A stretch of DNA of 64,000 bases from Candidatus Villigracilis propinquus (GTDB lineage: Bacteria; Chloroflexota; Anaerolineae; Anaerolineales; Villigracilaceae). Shown here piece by piece: positions 19,809 to 28,640 of the stretch. The stretch lies in the NCBI GenBank assembly GCA_016714565.1, contig JADKDM010000025.1, forward strand, positions 1-64,000. Reading direction: 5' to 3'. Below the pieces are notes generated by a model. It was not told the DNA's origin and searched no databases. It saw nothing but the letters and a program-made list of their open reading frames with translations. How positions within the stretch are numbered: the first letter of the stretch is position 1; every line of letters begins with the position of its first letter. Both the position numbers and the translations under genes were made by a program.

Positions 19809-21022
19809 ATGTTATCAGTCACTCAAGCTCGAGAACGTATCCTTTCCCATTTTCAAACTACAGCAACAGAAAGCACTCCACTGATTGCTTGTGCAAACCG
19901 TGTATTGGCAGTGGATGTTGCTGCCACGCACGACCTCCCCCTTTTGACAATTCAGCTATGGACGGCTTTGCCATTCGCTCGGAAGATACCTCCGCTTCAC
20001 GTATCACTTTGCGTGTGGTCGCGGACATTCCCGCAGGCTCCGTCCCCACAGTAGCCCTCAAAGCAGGTGAAGCTGCGCGCATCATGACCGGCGCACAATT
20101 GCCTGCTGGTGCGAACGCCGTCATCCCCGTGGAAGATACCGACTTTCACAACCGCGACGCAGGCACATCCGCACCTGAGACGGTTTCGCTGGAAAGGGCA
20201 TGGAAAGCCGGACAAAACGTCCGACTGCGGGGGATGGATATTCACGCCGGGGATGTGGTCATAAAAAAGGGACAACCTCTTAAGCCGCAGGATCTCGGTC
20301 TGTTGGCGATGCTGGGAATCTCGAACGTGGAAGTTCACAAAAAGCCGCGCGTGGCTTTGCTCTCTTCAGGTGATGAATTGCTGGCAGTGGACGCTCCGCT
20401 CGAATCGGGCAAGATCCGCGATTCGAATTCATATACACTGGCGGCATCCATTGAGAGCGCAGGCAGCGAGGTGCTGCGGCTGGGCGTAGCGAAAGACACG
20501 CGTGAATCTGTGGAGGCGATTTTTCAAAAGGCAATGAGCGAAGATGTAGACTTTATCCTCTCGTCTGCGGGCGTGAGCGTGGGAGCGTTTGACTATGTGA
20601 AAGAAGTGATCGAATCCAACGGAGCGTTGGATTTTTGGCGTGTTAACATGCGCCCGGGAAAACCGCTGGCCTTTGGAAAATATTTCGACAAAAAATTCAT
20701 CGGCTTGCCCGGAAACCCTGTCTCGGCATTCGTTGGGTTTGAGGTTTTTGTGCGTCCCGTGCTCGAGCGGCTGAGCGGCCAATTGGGCAGCAGCAGGCGC
20801 AGGATTAAAGTAAGAAGCGCCGAAGAGATCGAATCAGATGGAAGAGAAAGTTATCTGCGGGCTAAAATCCGCGAAGAAGACGGTGTCCAAATCGCCCGCC
20901 TGACCGGCCACCAAGGCTCGGGAAACCTGCTCTCTTTGGTACAGGCGGATGCTTTACTTATTATCCCCGCTGGTGTAAAATGCGTGCCTGCTGGACAGGA
21001 AGTAGAGGCTTTACTATTATGA
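19809..21022 (+). CDS. moeA: Molybdopterin molybdenumtransferase MoeA, one frameshift
   Basis: The 404 residues, once corrected, form MoeA, which inserts molybdate into adenylated molybdopterin. Signatures are DNSAMDGFAIR near residue 49, GVSVGAFDYVKEV (family GGVSxGxxDxV), and FIGLPGNPVSAFVGFEVFV near the C-terminus. The frame is lost in the C-run at 19937-19941: one more C gives THDLPPFDNSAMDG. MLSVTQARERIL at 19809 is taken as the start because a TATAAT lies just upstream; 19776 overlaps that box. No other cofactor gene is nearby. The VKOR gene follows 6 bases after the stop. Confidence 0.88.
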
Positions 21023-21028
21023 GGAAGC

Positions 21029-21457
21029 ATGGATAAATGGCTGTACCGCGCAACGCTTGCGCTTGTGATCGTCGGTTTGCTTGTTTCGGTTTACATGACC
21101 ATCTACAAGGTCACATCCAATGACAGTATGTGCCTGGGCTCAGGCGATTGCTCCACTGTGAACGCGAGCATCTATTCCGAAGTGAACGGCATCCCTGTGG
21201 CTGCAATTGGTGTTTTAGGGTATTTGGCAATCCTCGCCGTGCTTTTGTTTGAAAACCGAAATTCGTTTTTCAGGCAGAACGGCACACTGTTGATCTTTGG
21301 AATGGCGCTGACCGGTTTCATATTTACGGTCTGGCTGATCTATGTTGAGGTCGCCTTGCTAAAAGCCATCTGCCCATTCTGTGTTACATCGCAGATCGCA
21401 ATGACGCTCATCTTTATCGTGGCCGTCATTCGCCTGATTAAAACCCCCCAATCTTAG
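21029..21457 (+). CDS. Vitamin K epoxide reductase (VKOR) family protein
   Basis: A 142-residue membrane protein with about four helices. Cysteines C35 and C41 lie in the extracellular loop (CLGSGDCSTVN), followed by SEVNGIPVAAIGVLGY. The active-site pair is C115-C118 (CPFC). Bacterial VKORs reoxidise a DsbA-like thioredoxin using quinone and thus drive disulphide formation. Many are fused to a thioredoxin domain; this one is not, and no DsbA-like gene is adjacent. It starts 6 bases after moeA behind GAGGAAG and is followed by a small acidic protein gene. Confidence 0.88.
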   Translation: MDKWLYRATLALVIVGLLVSVYMTIYKVTSNDSMCLGSGDCSTVNASIYSEVNGIPVAAIGVLGYLAILAVLLFENRNSFFRQNGTLLIFGMALTGFIFTVWLIYVEVALLKAICPFCVTSQIAMTLIFIVAVIRLIKTPQS

Positions 21458-21470
21458 GAGGAAGTGAAAT

Positions 21471-21701
21471 ATGCCCCGTATTAAATGTCACTACGCAGAT
21501 TGTGTGTTCGTTGATGAAGGATATTGTTCCGCCGCAGCGGTGGAGTTGGATCCGGACACCGGCTGCGCCACCTATTCCCCATCCGATGCCACCATCGTCA
21601 AAGAGGATGACTGGGACGAAGAGGAAGAATCGGAAGAATGGGAAGACGAAGAATCTGACGAAGACGACGATGAGTGGCTCGATGAAGAAGACGAATTCTA
21701 G
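21471..21701 (+). CDS. Small DUF1540-like protein with acidic tail
   Basis: The protein has 76 residues. The N-terminal half (IKCHYADCVFVDEGYCSAAAVELDPDTGCATY) has four cysteines in the spacing of DUF1540-like metal-binding modules. The C-terminal half is nearly all Asp and Glu with some Trp (EEEESEEWEDEESDEDDDEW). An AGGAGG site lies before the ATG. The basic role is unknown; the acidic tail could bind a basic partner or metal ions. It is the last gene of the moeA-VKOR unit, before a strong terminator. Confidence 0.65.
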   Translation: MPRIKCHYADCVFVDEGYCSAAAVELDPDTGCATYSPSDATIVKEDDWDEEEESEEWEDEESDEDDDEWLDEEDEF

Positions 21702-21736
21702 CGCCGCCTCTTTCTTTAACTGATAATTGAATCTGC

Positions 21737-21769
21737 AAAAAAGCCTTCTCTGCGTGAGAAGGCTTTTTT
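21737..21769. terminator. Bidirectional intrinsic terminator
   Basis: AAAAAAGCCTTCTC and GAGAAGGCTTTTTT are perfectly paired around a 5-base loop. It lies between the convergent DUF1540-like and TrmH-type genes. Confidence 0.9.
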
Positions 21770-21780
21770 GATTCGTTTAA

Positions 21781-22557
21781 CTATTTCCCAAACTGATACA
21801 ACAATACACCAGCCGCAACAGCCAAATTTAGCGAACTGACCCGCCCTTGCATGGGAAGTGACACCGTCACATCACAGGCGGCGGACTGCTCTTTTGAAAG
21901 TCCCTTTTGCTCGTTGCCAAGCATCAATACCCACGGGGTTTGCGGGACGAGCGTATCGTAGCCCACATCTGCTTTGGCGGAAGTGCCAATGAGCTGATAC
22001 TTCCCCTCGCGCGCCCAGCCTAGAAAATCATTGAATGAGGTTTGGATGATGGGTTTCCAGAACAAGGTTCCCATGCTGGCGCGGATCACGGACGGATGAT
22101 ACAACTCCACACCGCCATCGAGCAGGAAGAGTGCATCCGCACCAACGGCATCAACGGTACGCAGGATGGTACCGACATTGCCAGGGTCTTGCGGAGAAAC
22201 CAACGCTACCGCTTTCTTAAACGGCTTTACATCCTTGAGCGGGCTCTTCCTCTGGCGGACGATAGCGATAATGCCCTGCGGGTTTTCCTTGTCAGCCAGC
22301 GCTTCCATTACCTGAGCAGTGACAGGCTGAGGCTTGAAAGCGAAGCGGGTAATTAATTCATGCGCGAAGGGACTGGTCAACACTCCCGACGAATACAGGA
22401 TCGTTTCCACATCCCAGCCAGCTTCCACAGCCTCGCCAACGTGATGGATACCCTCAACGAGGAATAAGCCGCTTTCGTTACGCGCCTTCTTTTGGCGCAG
22501 CGCACGCGCCTGTTTGATGAGCGGATTGCTTGTGCTGGTGATCAACGGTTTCTGCAT
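21781..22557 (-). CDS. TrmH/SpoU family RNA 2'-O-methyltransferase
   Basis: A 258-residue SPOUT methyltransferase. The N-terminal substrate-binding domain starts SNPLIKQARALRQKKARNESGLFLVEG. The SAM-binding knot has the motifs SPQDPGNVGTILRT, LMLGNEQKGLS and LPMQGRVSSLNLAVAAGVLLY. It transfers a methyl group from SAM to a ribose 2'-OH in rRNA or tRNA; the exact site is unknown. The start at 22557 is preferred to 22584 because a TACAAT box ends 6 bases before it, with no ribosome binding site. Confidence 0.88.
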   Translation of the reverse strand: MQKPLITSTSNPLIKQARALRQKKARNESGLFLVEGIHHVGEAVEAGWDVETILYSSGVLTSPFAHELITRFAFKPQPVTAQVMEALADKENPQGIIAIVRQRKSPLKDVKPFKKAVALVSPQDPGNVGTILRTVDAVGADALFLLDGGVELYHPSVIRASMGTLFWKPIIQTSFNDFLGWAREGKYQLIGTSAKADVGYDTLVPQTPWVLMLGNEQKGLSKEQSAACDVTVSLPMQGRVSSLNLAVAAGVLLYQFGK

Positions 22558-22563
22558 ATCCCA

Positions 22564-22569
22564 ATTGTA
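22564..22569 (-). promoter_or_regulatory. -10 box of leaderless TrmH-type gene
   Basis: TACAAT on the reverse strand ends 6 bases before the ATG at 22557. Confidence 0.5.
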
Positions 22570-22648
22570 AATGACATCTCCCAAACGTGCAGATTTTTCG
22601 TTGCCTGTTTTGGAAAAACTACACTATATTTACCGATAGGAGTAAACC

Positions 22649-23311
22649 ATGTCCACAATTACCCAACAATCCATGCAAAAAAATTATTGGAATTACGCGC
22701 TCTGGCTGGCAGTCTTTACCATCGTCTACAACATCGCCGAGGGATTGGTATCCATCGGATTTGGCGTCAGCGATGAGTCACTCGCGCTCTTCGGCTTCGG
22801 CGTGGACTCGTTCATCGAGGTGATGTCTGGCATTGGGATTCTGGTGATGGTGAACCGCATTCGGCAAAACCCCGAAACATCACGTACGCCGTTCGAGATC
22901 ACTGCCCTGAAAGTGACGGGCACGGCATTTTACATCCTCGCCGTGGGACTTGGCGTTTCGGCTGTTTACAACATCGTCACCAATCACAAGCCTGAGACAA
23001 CGCTGCCGGGGCTGGTGATCTCCATCATTTCGATTGCCATGATGTGGCTGCTGGTAACGGGCAAACGCAAAGTGGGACGGACGCTCAATTCCATGCCGAT
23101 CCTCGCGGATGCAAACTGCACGATGGTTTGCATTTACATGTCGGTGGTGCTGCTGATTTCCAGTTTCATTTATCAGTTCACTGGCTTCGGCTTTGTGGAC
23201 AGCCTCGGGGCATTGGGCTTGATCTATTTTTCGATCAACGAAGGGCGCGAGTCTTTTGATAAAGCCAAAGGCCTTGAATGCAGTTGCGAAGATGAAAACT
23301 GCAACGATTAA
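22649..23311 (+). CDS. Cation-efflux-like membrane protein (CDF/TMEM163-like)
   Basis: A 220-residue protein with five to six helices. YNIAEGLVSIGFGVSDESLALFGFGVDSFIEVMSGIGILV resembles the metal-binding helices of cation diffusion facilitators, with an Asp/Glu pair in GVDSFIE. A second set, ILADANCTMVCIYMSVVLL, replaces the usual second metal site. The C-terminal cytoplasmic domain of CDF proteins is missing; instead there is a short cysteine-rich tail (LECSCEDENCND) that could bind metal. TAGGAG lies before the ATG. Transport of zinc or another divalent metal is likely but not proven. Confidence 0.75.
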   Translation: MSTITQQSMQKNYWNYALWLAVFTIVYNIAEGLVSIGFGVSDESLALFGFGVDSFIEVMSGIGILVMVNRIRQNPETSRTPFEITALKVTGTAFYILAVGLGVSAVYNIVTNHKPETTLPGLVISIISIAMMWLLVTGKRKVGRTLNSMPILADANCTMVCIYMSVVLLISSFIYQFTGFGFVDSLGALGLIYFSINEGRESFDKAKGLECSCEDENCND

Positions 23312-23319
23312 TCCTGCCT

Positions 23320-23350
23320 GCTCTTTCGGGGGCTAAGCCCTCAAAAGAGC
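23320..23350. repeat. GGGGGCTAAGCCCCC palindromic repeat, copy 1
   Basis: GCTCTTTCGGGGGCTAAGC with its partner CCCTCAAAAGAGC forms a hairpin of about 13 bp with one mismatch. It is the same family as 32825-32856 and 44186-44216. It follows the CDF-like gene and may also end its transcript, though no T-run follows. Confidence 0.65.
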
Positions 23351-23395
23351 CAAAAAGTTACCGAGTACTGCAAAAAGAGCAAACTGTCATTCGTT

Positions 23396-23401
23396 TATAA
23401 T
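23396..23401 (+). promoter_or_regulatory. -10 box of leaderless 3D/G5 gene
   Basis: TATAAT ends 7 bases before the ATG at 23409 and there is no Shine-Dalgarno sequence. Confidence 0.55.
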
Positions 23402-23408
23402 TACTTCC

Positions 23409-24628
23409 ATGAAATCCCTTCAATGGCTGGCGTTTTTGCTGACTCTGTTTTTGTATTCATGCCAGCCAAATTCCCCCCGCTCCATCACCATCATTGACGG
23501 CGAAACGATACTCACCGTTACATCCAGTTCAAAACGCCGCTGCTGATCCTGACCGAGGCGGGCATCACACCGCAGCCCACTGACCGCGTACTCGTGAACG
23601 GCATCCCATTTGCACTGGACGAATCGATTACAGCAAACGATTCCTTTCAACTTCAATTGCGCCGCTCGGTCCCGCTTACGTTTGTCACTCCGCAGGGCGA
23701 GCTGACGATTCAAACATCCGCGCTCACGGTGGGACAGGCATTGAGCGAAGCGGGCTTTTCGCTTGGCATGAATGACGTCATCAACCCGCCCGCTGACACT
23801 GCCGTCAACTCTGCGATGACCGTGACTTATTTCCCTGTGCGTGACTTGGTCGTTACAACTGGCGAGAAAACGATCACCATCCGCTCCGCCGCAGGGACGG
23901 TTGGTGCGGCTCTTGCTGAGGCTGGGATTCCACTGTCAGGACTGGATACCAGCTACCCGCTTGAGAATGAAGCGTTGCCTGAAGACGGGCAGATCCGCGT
24001 GACGCGAGTATCCGAGTCCATCAGCATTACAATGGAATCCATCCCATTCGAAGAAGAGACTGTTGATTCAGCGGACGTCGCTTTTGGCGAGGAGAAGATC
24101 CTCCAGCCCGGCGTGAATGGGATCGCGATGGTGCGCACGCGCATCCGCTACGAAGATGGAAACGAAGTAAGCCGCGAGACGGAAGATAAAACGATTTTGC
24201 GCGAACCGCAAAAACAGGTTGTGGCAAGCGGCTCGAAGATCGTGCTTGCGCCTGCGGGCGGCGCCATCCCGTATGAATATTGGTACGCCACAGAAATGTA
24301 CGCCTCGTGGTATTCGCCATGCAACTCAGGAACAGGCAGCTGCTCATACGGAACCGCAAGCGGCGCGCCCGCGGGTTTTGGCATTGTGGCGGTGGATTAT
24401 TCGATCTATTCGTACTTGGCTGGCATGAAGGTGTATGTCCCCGGCTACGGCGCAGCCACCATCGGCGACACAGGCGGCGGACCGATCATCGAGACTGCCT
24501 TCGGTGTGCCGCGCACAAAATGGATCGACCTTGGTTACAATGACAATGCAATCGGCGGACTCTCCGGCTGGGTGACGGTATACTTCCTCGCGCCTGCCCC
24601 CGCTGAAGTTCCATATTTTTTGAAATAA
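23409..24628 (+). CDS. Cell wall protein with DUF348, G5 and 3D domains, one frameshift
   Basis: The expected length is 406 residues. A signal peptide with a loose lipobox (FLYSC) is followed by two ubiquitin-like DUF348 repeats (RSVPLTFVTPQGELTIQTSALTVGQAL; VVTTGEKTITIRSAAGTVGAAL). A G5-like domain (VRTRIRYEDGNEVSRETEDKT) and a C-terminal 3D domain (MKVYVPGYGAATIGDTGGG...KWIDLGY) complete it. The 3D fold carries the aspartates of MltA/Rpf-type enzymes, so it probably acts on peptidoglycan outside the cell, like YabE or resuscitation-promoting factors. The frame breaks in the A-run at 23531-23534: one more A gives SSSKTPLLILTEAG. The next gene is an LCP protein, also of the cell wall. Confidence 0.85.
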
Positions 24629-24629
24629 A

Positions 24630-24760
24630 TTCATCCGTCCTGAGCGGAGCGGCAGGCAACTTCAGGATGAAGTCGAAGGACAATTGATGTGAAAAAAGAT
24701 ATATCGCCTCCCCATCCTTCGACTGCGCCGCAAAAACCACGCGGCTCCGCCCAGGATGAA
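24630..24760. repeat. Imperfect long inverted repeat
   Basis: The left part (24630-24682: TCATCC, CCTGAGCGGAGC, GTCGAAGGA) and the right part (24713-24759: TCCTTCGACTGCGCC, GGCTCCGCCCAGGATGA) are partly complementary. It fills the gap between the 3D gene and the LCP gene and looks like a degenerate dispersed palindrome. Confidence 0.45.
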
Positions 24761-24777
24761 AAACTAAGTACACAAAA

Positions 24778-25917
24778 ATGACCAGATCACAAAAATACAC
24801 CATCGGCGTACTTTCCATCATTGCCTGCGCCCTATTGGGCGGGCTTGGATATTACGCGTACGCAAATTATCAATCCTTCGCAGCCCAGCCGCTCGGCCCT
24901 GCATTACCAGTCAACCAGCAATCCCTGCCGCCCACGTGGACGGCCTCTCCCGGCCCATCGCCAACACTCGCAGGGTCTGTCACTCTCGTGCCGCTGGTGA
25001 ACTTCCCCACCTCCACACCACAGGCTTTTTGCGGCGGACCCAACATCATGAACATCTTGCTCGTCGGCGCAGACACCCGCGGAGATAATTACACCTACGG
25101 ACTCGCAGACGCCATCCGCGTGGTGCGCGTGGATTTTTCCATCCCGAAGGTCACCATGCTCGAATTCCCACGCGACCTGTGGGTTGAGATTCCTTACATC
25201 TCAGACGATCTCAACGGGCAGGATCACGAAAAGCTAAATCAAGCCTATCTCTACGGGCAGCCCGGCTTCCAATATTGGGACGACCCCAGCGCAGGACCCG
25301 GTCTGCTGGCGCTGACCCTCAACAAAAATTTCGGCGTGCAAACCGAGCATTATGTTTCCATCAACATGCGCACCTTTGAAAATATCATCAACGCTCTCGG
25401 CGGCATCGACGTGAACATCAAAGATGAGCGGGCTTCAAAAAGCACAGGCTTGCCTATCGGCACCCATCATCTGGACGGCGCGGGTGCGCTCAAGGTTGCG
25501 CGCAACCGCGGCGGTGGCAGCTTTGAACGCGCAGACAACCAGAACATCGTCCTGTGCGCGTTGCGTAAAAAACTCACCAGCCCAAATGTGGTCACCCAGA
25601 TCCCGGCCTTGATCGAATCCTTCCAGGACAATATCCGCACCGATTTCACCCCCGAACAAATTTCACAACTGGTCTGCGTTGGCACAAAACTCCTGCCGCA
25701 AAACATCGTCCTCACCAGCTTCCCGCAGGAGCTCTTCACCCAAACCCGCGAGTTCGACCCCGTCTTCGATAAACGCATCGCCATTCTGGATGCCGACTTC
25801 AACATCCTCAGCGACTATGTCAGAAAATTCCACGCAGGCACATGGCCCGCGCCCATCCTCCCCGCTGCTTCGTCCATTGCTCCCGAAAACGAAGACGTCC
25901 CTCTGGTCTGTGATTAA
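24778..25917 (+). CDS. LytR-CpsA-Psr (LCP) family protein
   Basis: The protein has 379 residues: one N-terminal membrane helix (YTIGVLSIIACALLGGLGYYAYANY), a Pro/Thr-rich linker and an LCP domain from about residue 90. The segment NILLVGADTRGDNYTYGLADAIRVVRVD and the arginine-containing FPRDLWVEIP match the pyrophosphate-lipid binding pocket. A later segment is LDGAGALKVARNRGGGSFERADNQNIVL. LCP enzymes attach teichoic acids, polysaccharides or glycoproteins to peptidoglycan or proteins outside the membrane. It abuts rsmA (2-base gap) and may share its transcript. Confidence 0.9.
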   Translation: MTRSQKYTIGVLSIIACALLGGLGYYAYANYQSFAAQPLGPALPVNQQSLPPTWTASPGPSPTLAGSVTLVPLVNFPTSTPQAFCGGPNIMNILLVGADTRGDNYTYGLADAIRVVRVDFSIPKVTMLEFPRDLWVEIPYISDDLNGQDHEKLNQAYLYGQPGFQYWDDPSAGPGLLALTLNKNFGVQTEHYVSINMRTFENIINALGGIDVNIKDERASKSTGLPIGTHHLDGAGALKVARNRGGGSFERADNQNIVLCALRKKLTSPNVVTQIPALIESFQDNIRTDFTPEQISQLVCVGTKLLPQNIVLTSFPQELFTQTREFDPVFDKRIAILDADFNILSDYVRKFHAGTWPAPILPAASSIAPENEDVPLVCD

Positions 25918-25919
25918 CA

Positions 25920-26753
25920 ATGAAATACAACAACATTCAACCGCTCAATGCCGCCGCCGTCCTAAAACGCTACGGCCTGCGTGCCGACAAAGCCCTCGGC
26001 CAGAATTTTTTACAGGACGATTCTGTTCTTGAAAAAATTGCGGACGCCGCAGAAATTTTGGAAGATGACTGCGTCCTGGAAATTGGTCCCGGCCTTGGAA
26101 GTCTCACACGCTATCTGGCTGTCTCTGCCAAACAGGTGACAGCGGTCGAACTGGACTTTGACCTGCTTGCCCCACTACGGGCAGTTCTCTCGCCTTATCA
26201 GAATGTGCGCGTGGTGCATGGTGATATTCTCAAGCTCTCCATCTCGGAATTAATAGACCAGCCCAACTACATCGTCGCCGCGAACATCCCGTACAACATC
26301 ACCTCCGCCATCATCCGCCACCTGCTCGAAGGCGACATCAAACCCCGCCGCGTGGTGTTGACCATCCAAAAGGAAGTTGCCGAACGCATCTGCGCCAAGG
26401 CTGGAGATTTGAGTCTACTGGCATTGAGCGTCCAGGTCTACGGCAAGCCCAGCATCACCGCAAAGATCCCCGCCGGAGCATTTCACCCCGCCCCCAAAGT
26501 AGACTCCGCCATCCTGCGCATCGACATTTACGATGAACCGCTCATTCCCCGCGATTTACTAAACACCTTCTTCAAACTTACCAAGGCAGGCTTTGGACAA
26601 AAGAGAAAGACCCTGCGCAATTCACTGGCTTCAGGCTTGCACATCCCCACCACAGAAGCCGAAGCCCTGCTCACCTCCGCAGGCATTGACTTCATGCGCC
26701 GCGCGGAAACCCTGTCCATTGAAGAGTGGAAAGTTTTATGCGATAAGCGATAA
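25920..26753 (+). CDS. rsmA: 16S rRNA (adenine1518/1519-N6)-dimethyltransferase
   Basis: A 277-residue KsgA/RsmA enzyme that dimethylates two adjacent adenosines in helix 45 of 16S rRNA. Features are RADKALGQNFLQDD at the N-terminus, the SAM motif VLEIGPGLGSLT, the catalytic NIPYNIT (family NxPY) and FGQKRKTLRNSL near the C-terminus. The length is normal for the family. It starts 2 bases after the LCP stop, so coupling is likely. Confidence 0.95.
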   Translation: MKYNNIQPLNAAAVLKRYGLRADKALGQNFLQDDSVLEKIADAAEILEDDCVLEIGPGLGSLTRYLAVSAKQVTAVELDFDLLAPLRAVLSPYQNVRVVHGDILKLSISELIDQPNYIVAANIPYNITSAIIRHLLEGDIKPRRVVLTIQKEVAERICAKAGDLSLLALSVQVYGKPSITAKIPAGAFHPAPKVDSAILRIDIYDEPLIPRDLLNTFFKLTKAGFGQKRKTLRNSLASGLHIPTTEAEALLTSAGIDFMRRAETLSIEEWKVLCDKR

Positions 26754-26857
26754 AATATCAATACAGCATAAAAATCTTTATCGGTTGAAGGCTTTGAGTT
26801 TTTCAAAATTTCGAATCATCAAATCCTTGCGTTACGCCAACTGATAAGGAGAACAAC

Positions 26858-27627
26858 ATGCCCAGGTCAAACAAAATTCTGCTCGCGTGCATCGCCCTCA
26901 TCACCATTCTCGCCTGCAATGTGCCCGCAGGCCAAACCCCAACCAGTGAACCGGATTTCATAGCCACTATTACCGCGCAGGCTGTTCTTATTCAGCCGTC
27001 CAACAATCTGTTATCCCCATGGTGATTACAGCCACCCCGATCTATCCATCCCAACAATCAACACAGAGACGCCCACCGTCACATCGACTCCACCGGGCAT
27101 CGCCACGGTCACCGTCAGGCGGACACAAACTGCCGCAGCGGGCCCGGAAAGGAATATGACAACCTTGGCGCACTACTCAAAGATGAAACCGCAGAACTTG
27201 TCGGGAAAAACACCGTCACCAATTATTGGATCATCAAGAATCCAGACCGTGACGGAACCTGCTGGCTTTGGGGAAGATACGCAACGGTGAACGGGAATAC
27301 TGACAGCCTAAAGGAAGTTGCCATCCCACCCACCCCACACCATCCCTGCCGGGCGCGGTCAAAGGGCTGTCAGCGAACAAGATCTGCTTCTTCAACGGAA
27401 TCAGCTACGATCTCGCAGGATCGATCAGTTGGGAGGATGTATCCAACGAAGACGGATACAACATATATTCAAATGCCGGTCATTCCAGCACCAATCCACG
27501 GGACGTGACCACATCCGCCATCCCGAAGTTACAACTTAACCCCGGCGGCTCCATCACCCTGTTTGTGGAAGCCTATAATTCCGCAGGCAAATCTCCGAAA
27601 AGATCCATCGACATTATATGCCCGTAA
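26858..27627 (+). pseudogene. SH3-domain lipoprotein, paralogue 1, frameshifted
   Basis: AAGGAG precedes the ATG at 26858. The signal KILLACIALITILAC carries a lipobox (ILAC). After a Thr/Pro linker the frame breaks more than once (near 27010-27130, and again near 27160 and 27345). The parts match the next gene closely: DTNCR-GPGKEYDNLGALL (SH3-like), KNTVTNYWIIKNPDRDGTCWLWGRYATVNGNT, and a fibronectin-like end ISWEDVSNEDGYNIYSNAG...LFVEAYNSAGKS. It was probably a 256-residue exported lipoprotein. The breaks may be errors or decay of a duplicate. Confidence 0.65.
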
Positions 27628-27707
27628 ATTTATGATCTCTCCCTAACCAGCCTTTCAACGAATCTGCCATAGCACCTTGCTAGGCCGGATATACTATTGC
27701 CCCCTCC

Positions 27708-27735
27708 TTGACCTTTCCGTAACTTATGTCATAAT
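27708..27735 (+). promoter_or_regulatory. Sigma70-like promoter of SH3 lipoprotein gene
   Basis: TTGACC at 27708-27713, a 16-base spacer and CATAAT at 27730-27735. An AAAGGAG ribosome binding site follows, so this transcript has a normal leader. Confidence 0.6.
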
Positions 27736-27755
27736 CGTTATGAAAAGGAGAGAAA

Positions 27756-28558
27756 ATGCTTAAAAATAAATCACTCTTATTATTATCCGTTCTATTGATC
27801 GTTTCCCTGACAGCCTGCAACCTCCCCAGCGGACAGAGCACAGCCACGCCAGACCTGGTACTAACTGTCACCGCCCAGGCACTTCTGCTCCAACCGGGCG
27901 GGTTCACTTCAACGCCTGAGTTCACATCAACACCCGGCCCAACACCCACACCAGGATTTACCTCCACCCCACCGTGCCGGAAGTTTCAGTAAGCACCGAC
28001 ACCAACTGCCGCACAGGTCCTGGTGTGCAGTATGATCGTGTCGGCGGACTGTTGGTGGGACAGACCGCCATTGTCGTTGGTAAGAATACATCCACCGGGT
28101 ACTGGATCATTAACAACCCCGGCAAATCCGGCACATGCTGGCTTTGGGACGAATACGCAACCGTCAGCGGGAACACAGCTGGGTTGACCGAGTATGCCAT
28201 CCCGCCCACACCGACCCCGACAGCAACATCCACAGCGACGGCAACTCCCACGCAAACAGCCACACCCACGCCGCCCTCCGCTGTCACAAATCTGGCCGCT
28301 GTAAAGGCTTGCGCTCCTCAGGTATTACCCATTTATTTATATGGCGGAGTTATCAACTGGCAGGATAATTCCAATAATGAAGGTGGTTTCAATATTTACC
28401 TGAATGGCGGTTTATTTGGCACTGTCGCAGCAAATATCACCACCCATCCGATTCCTCCGCTGGCCCTTGCGGCAGGAACCCCCATCACCTTGAGCGTGGA
28501 AGCGTTCAACAGCGGCGGCAAATCAGCCAAAGTGGATGTTGTCGTCATTTGCCCGTAA
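27756..28558 (+). CDS. SH3-domain lipoprotein, paralogue 2, one frameshift
   Basis: The expected length is 267 residues. It has a lipobox signal (LLLLSVLLIVSLTAC), a Thr/Pro-rich linker and a bacterial SH3 domain (STDTNCRTGPGVQYDRVGGLLVGQTAIVVGKN...GTCWLW). A second Thr/Pro linker and a fibronectin-like C-terminal domain (INWQDNSNNEGGFNIYLNG...SVEAFNSGGKSA) follow. It is probably surface-attached and binds cell wall or carbohydrate, which is inferred from the SH3 domain. The frame breaks at about 27971, where one missing A (TSTPTVPEVS) restores it. It follows a damaged paralogue. Confidence 0.75.
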
Positions 28559-28580
28559 AACTGACATCGTCATAGAATAA

Positions 28581-28615
28581 AAAACAGCCTCGTGGAAAAT
28601 CCACGAGGCTGTTTT
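28581..28615. terminator. Bidirectional intrinsic terminator
   Basis: AAAACAGCCTCGTGGA pairs with TCCACGAGGCTGTTTT around a 3-base loop, between the convergent SH3 lipoprotein gene and ahcY. Confidence 0.9.
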
Positions 28616-28640
28616 CATAAATCTAAAATCGTTAACCGAA

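Noticed and set aside
28201..28275. Tandem-repeat-like DNA, considered as a CRISPR or minisatellite
   Set aside because: It encodes the Thr/Pro linker of the SH3 lipoprotein; repeat units are irregular and have no spacers.
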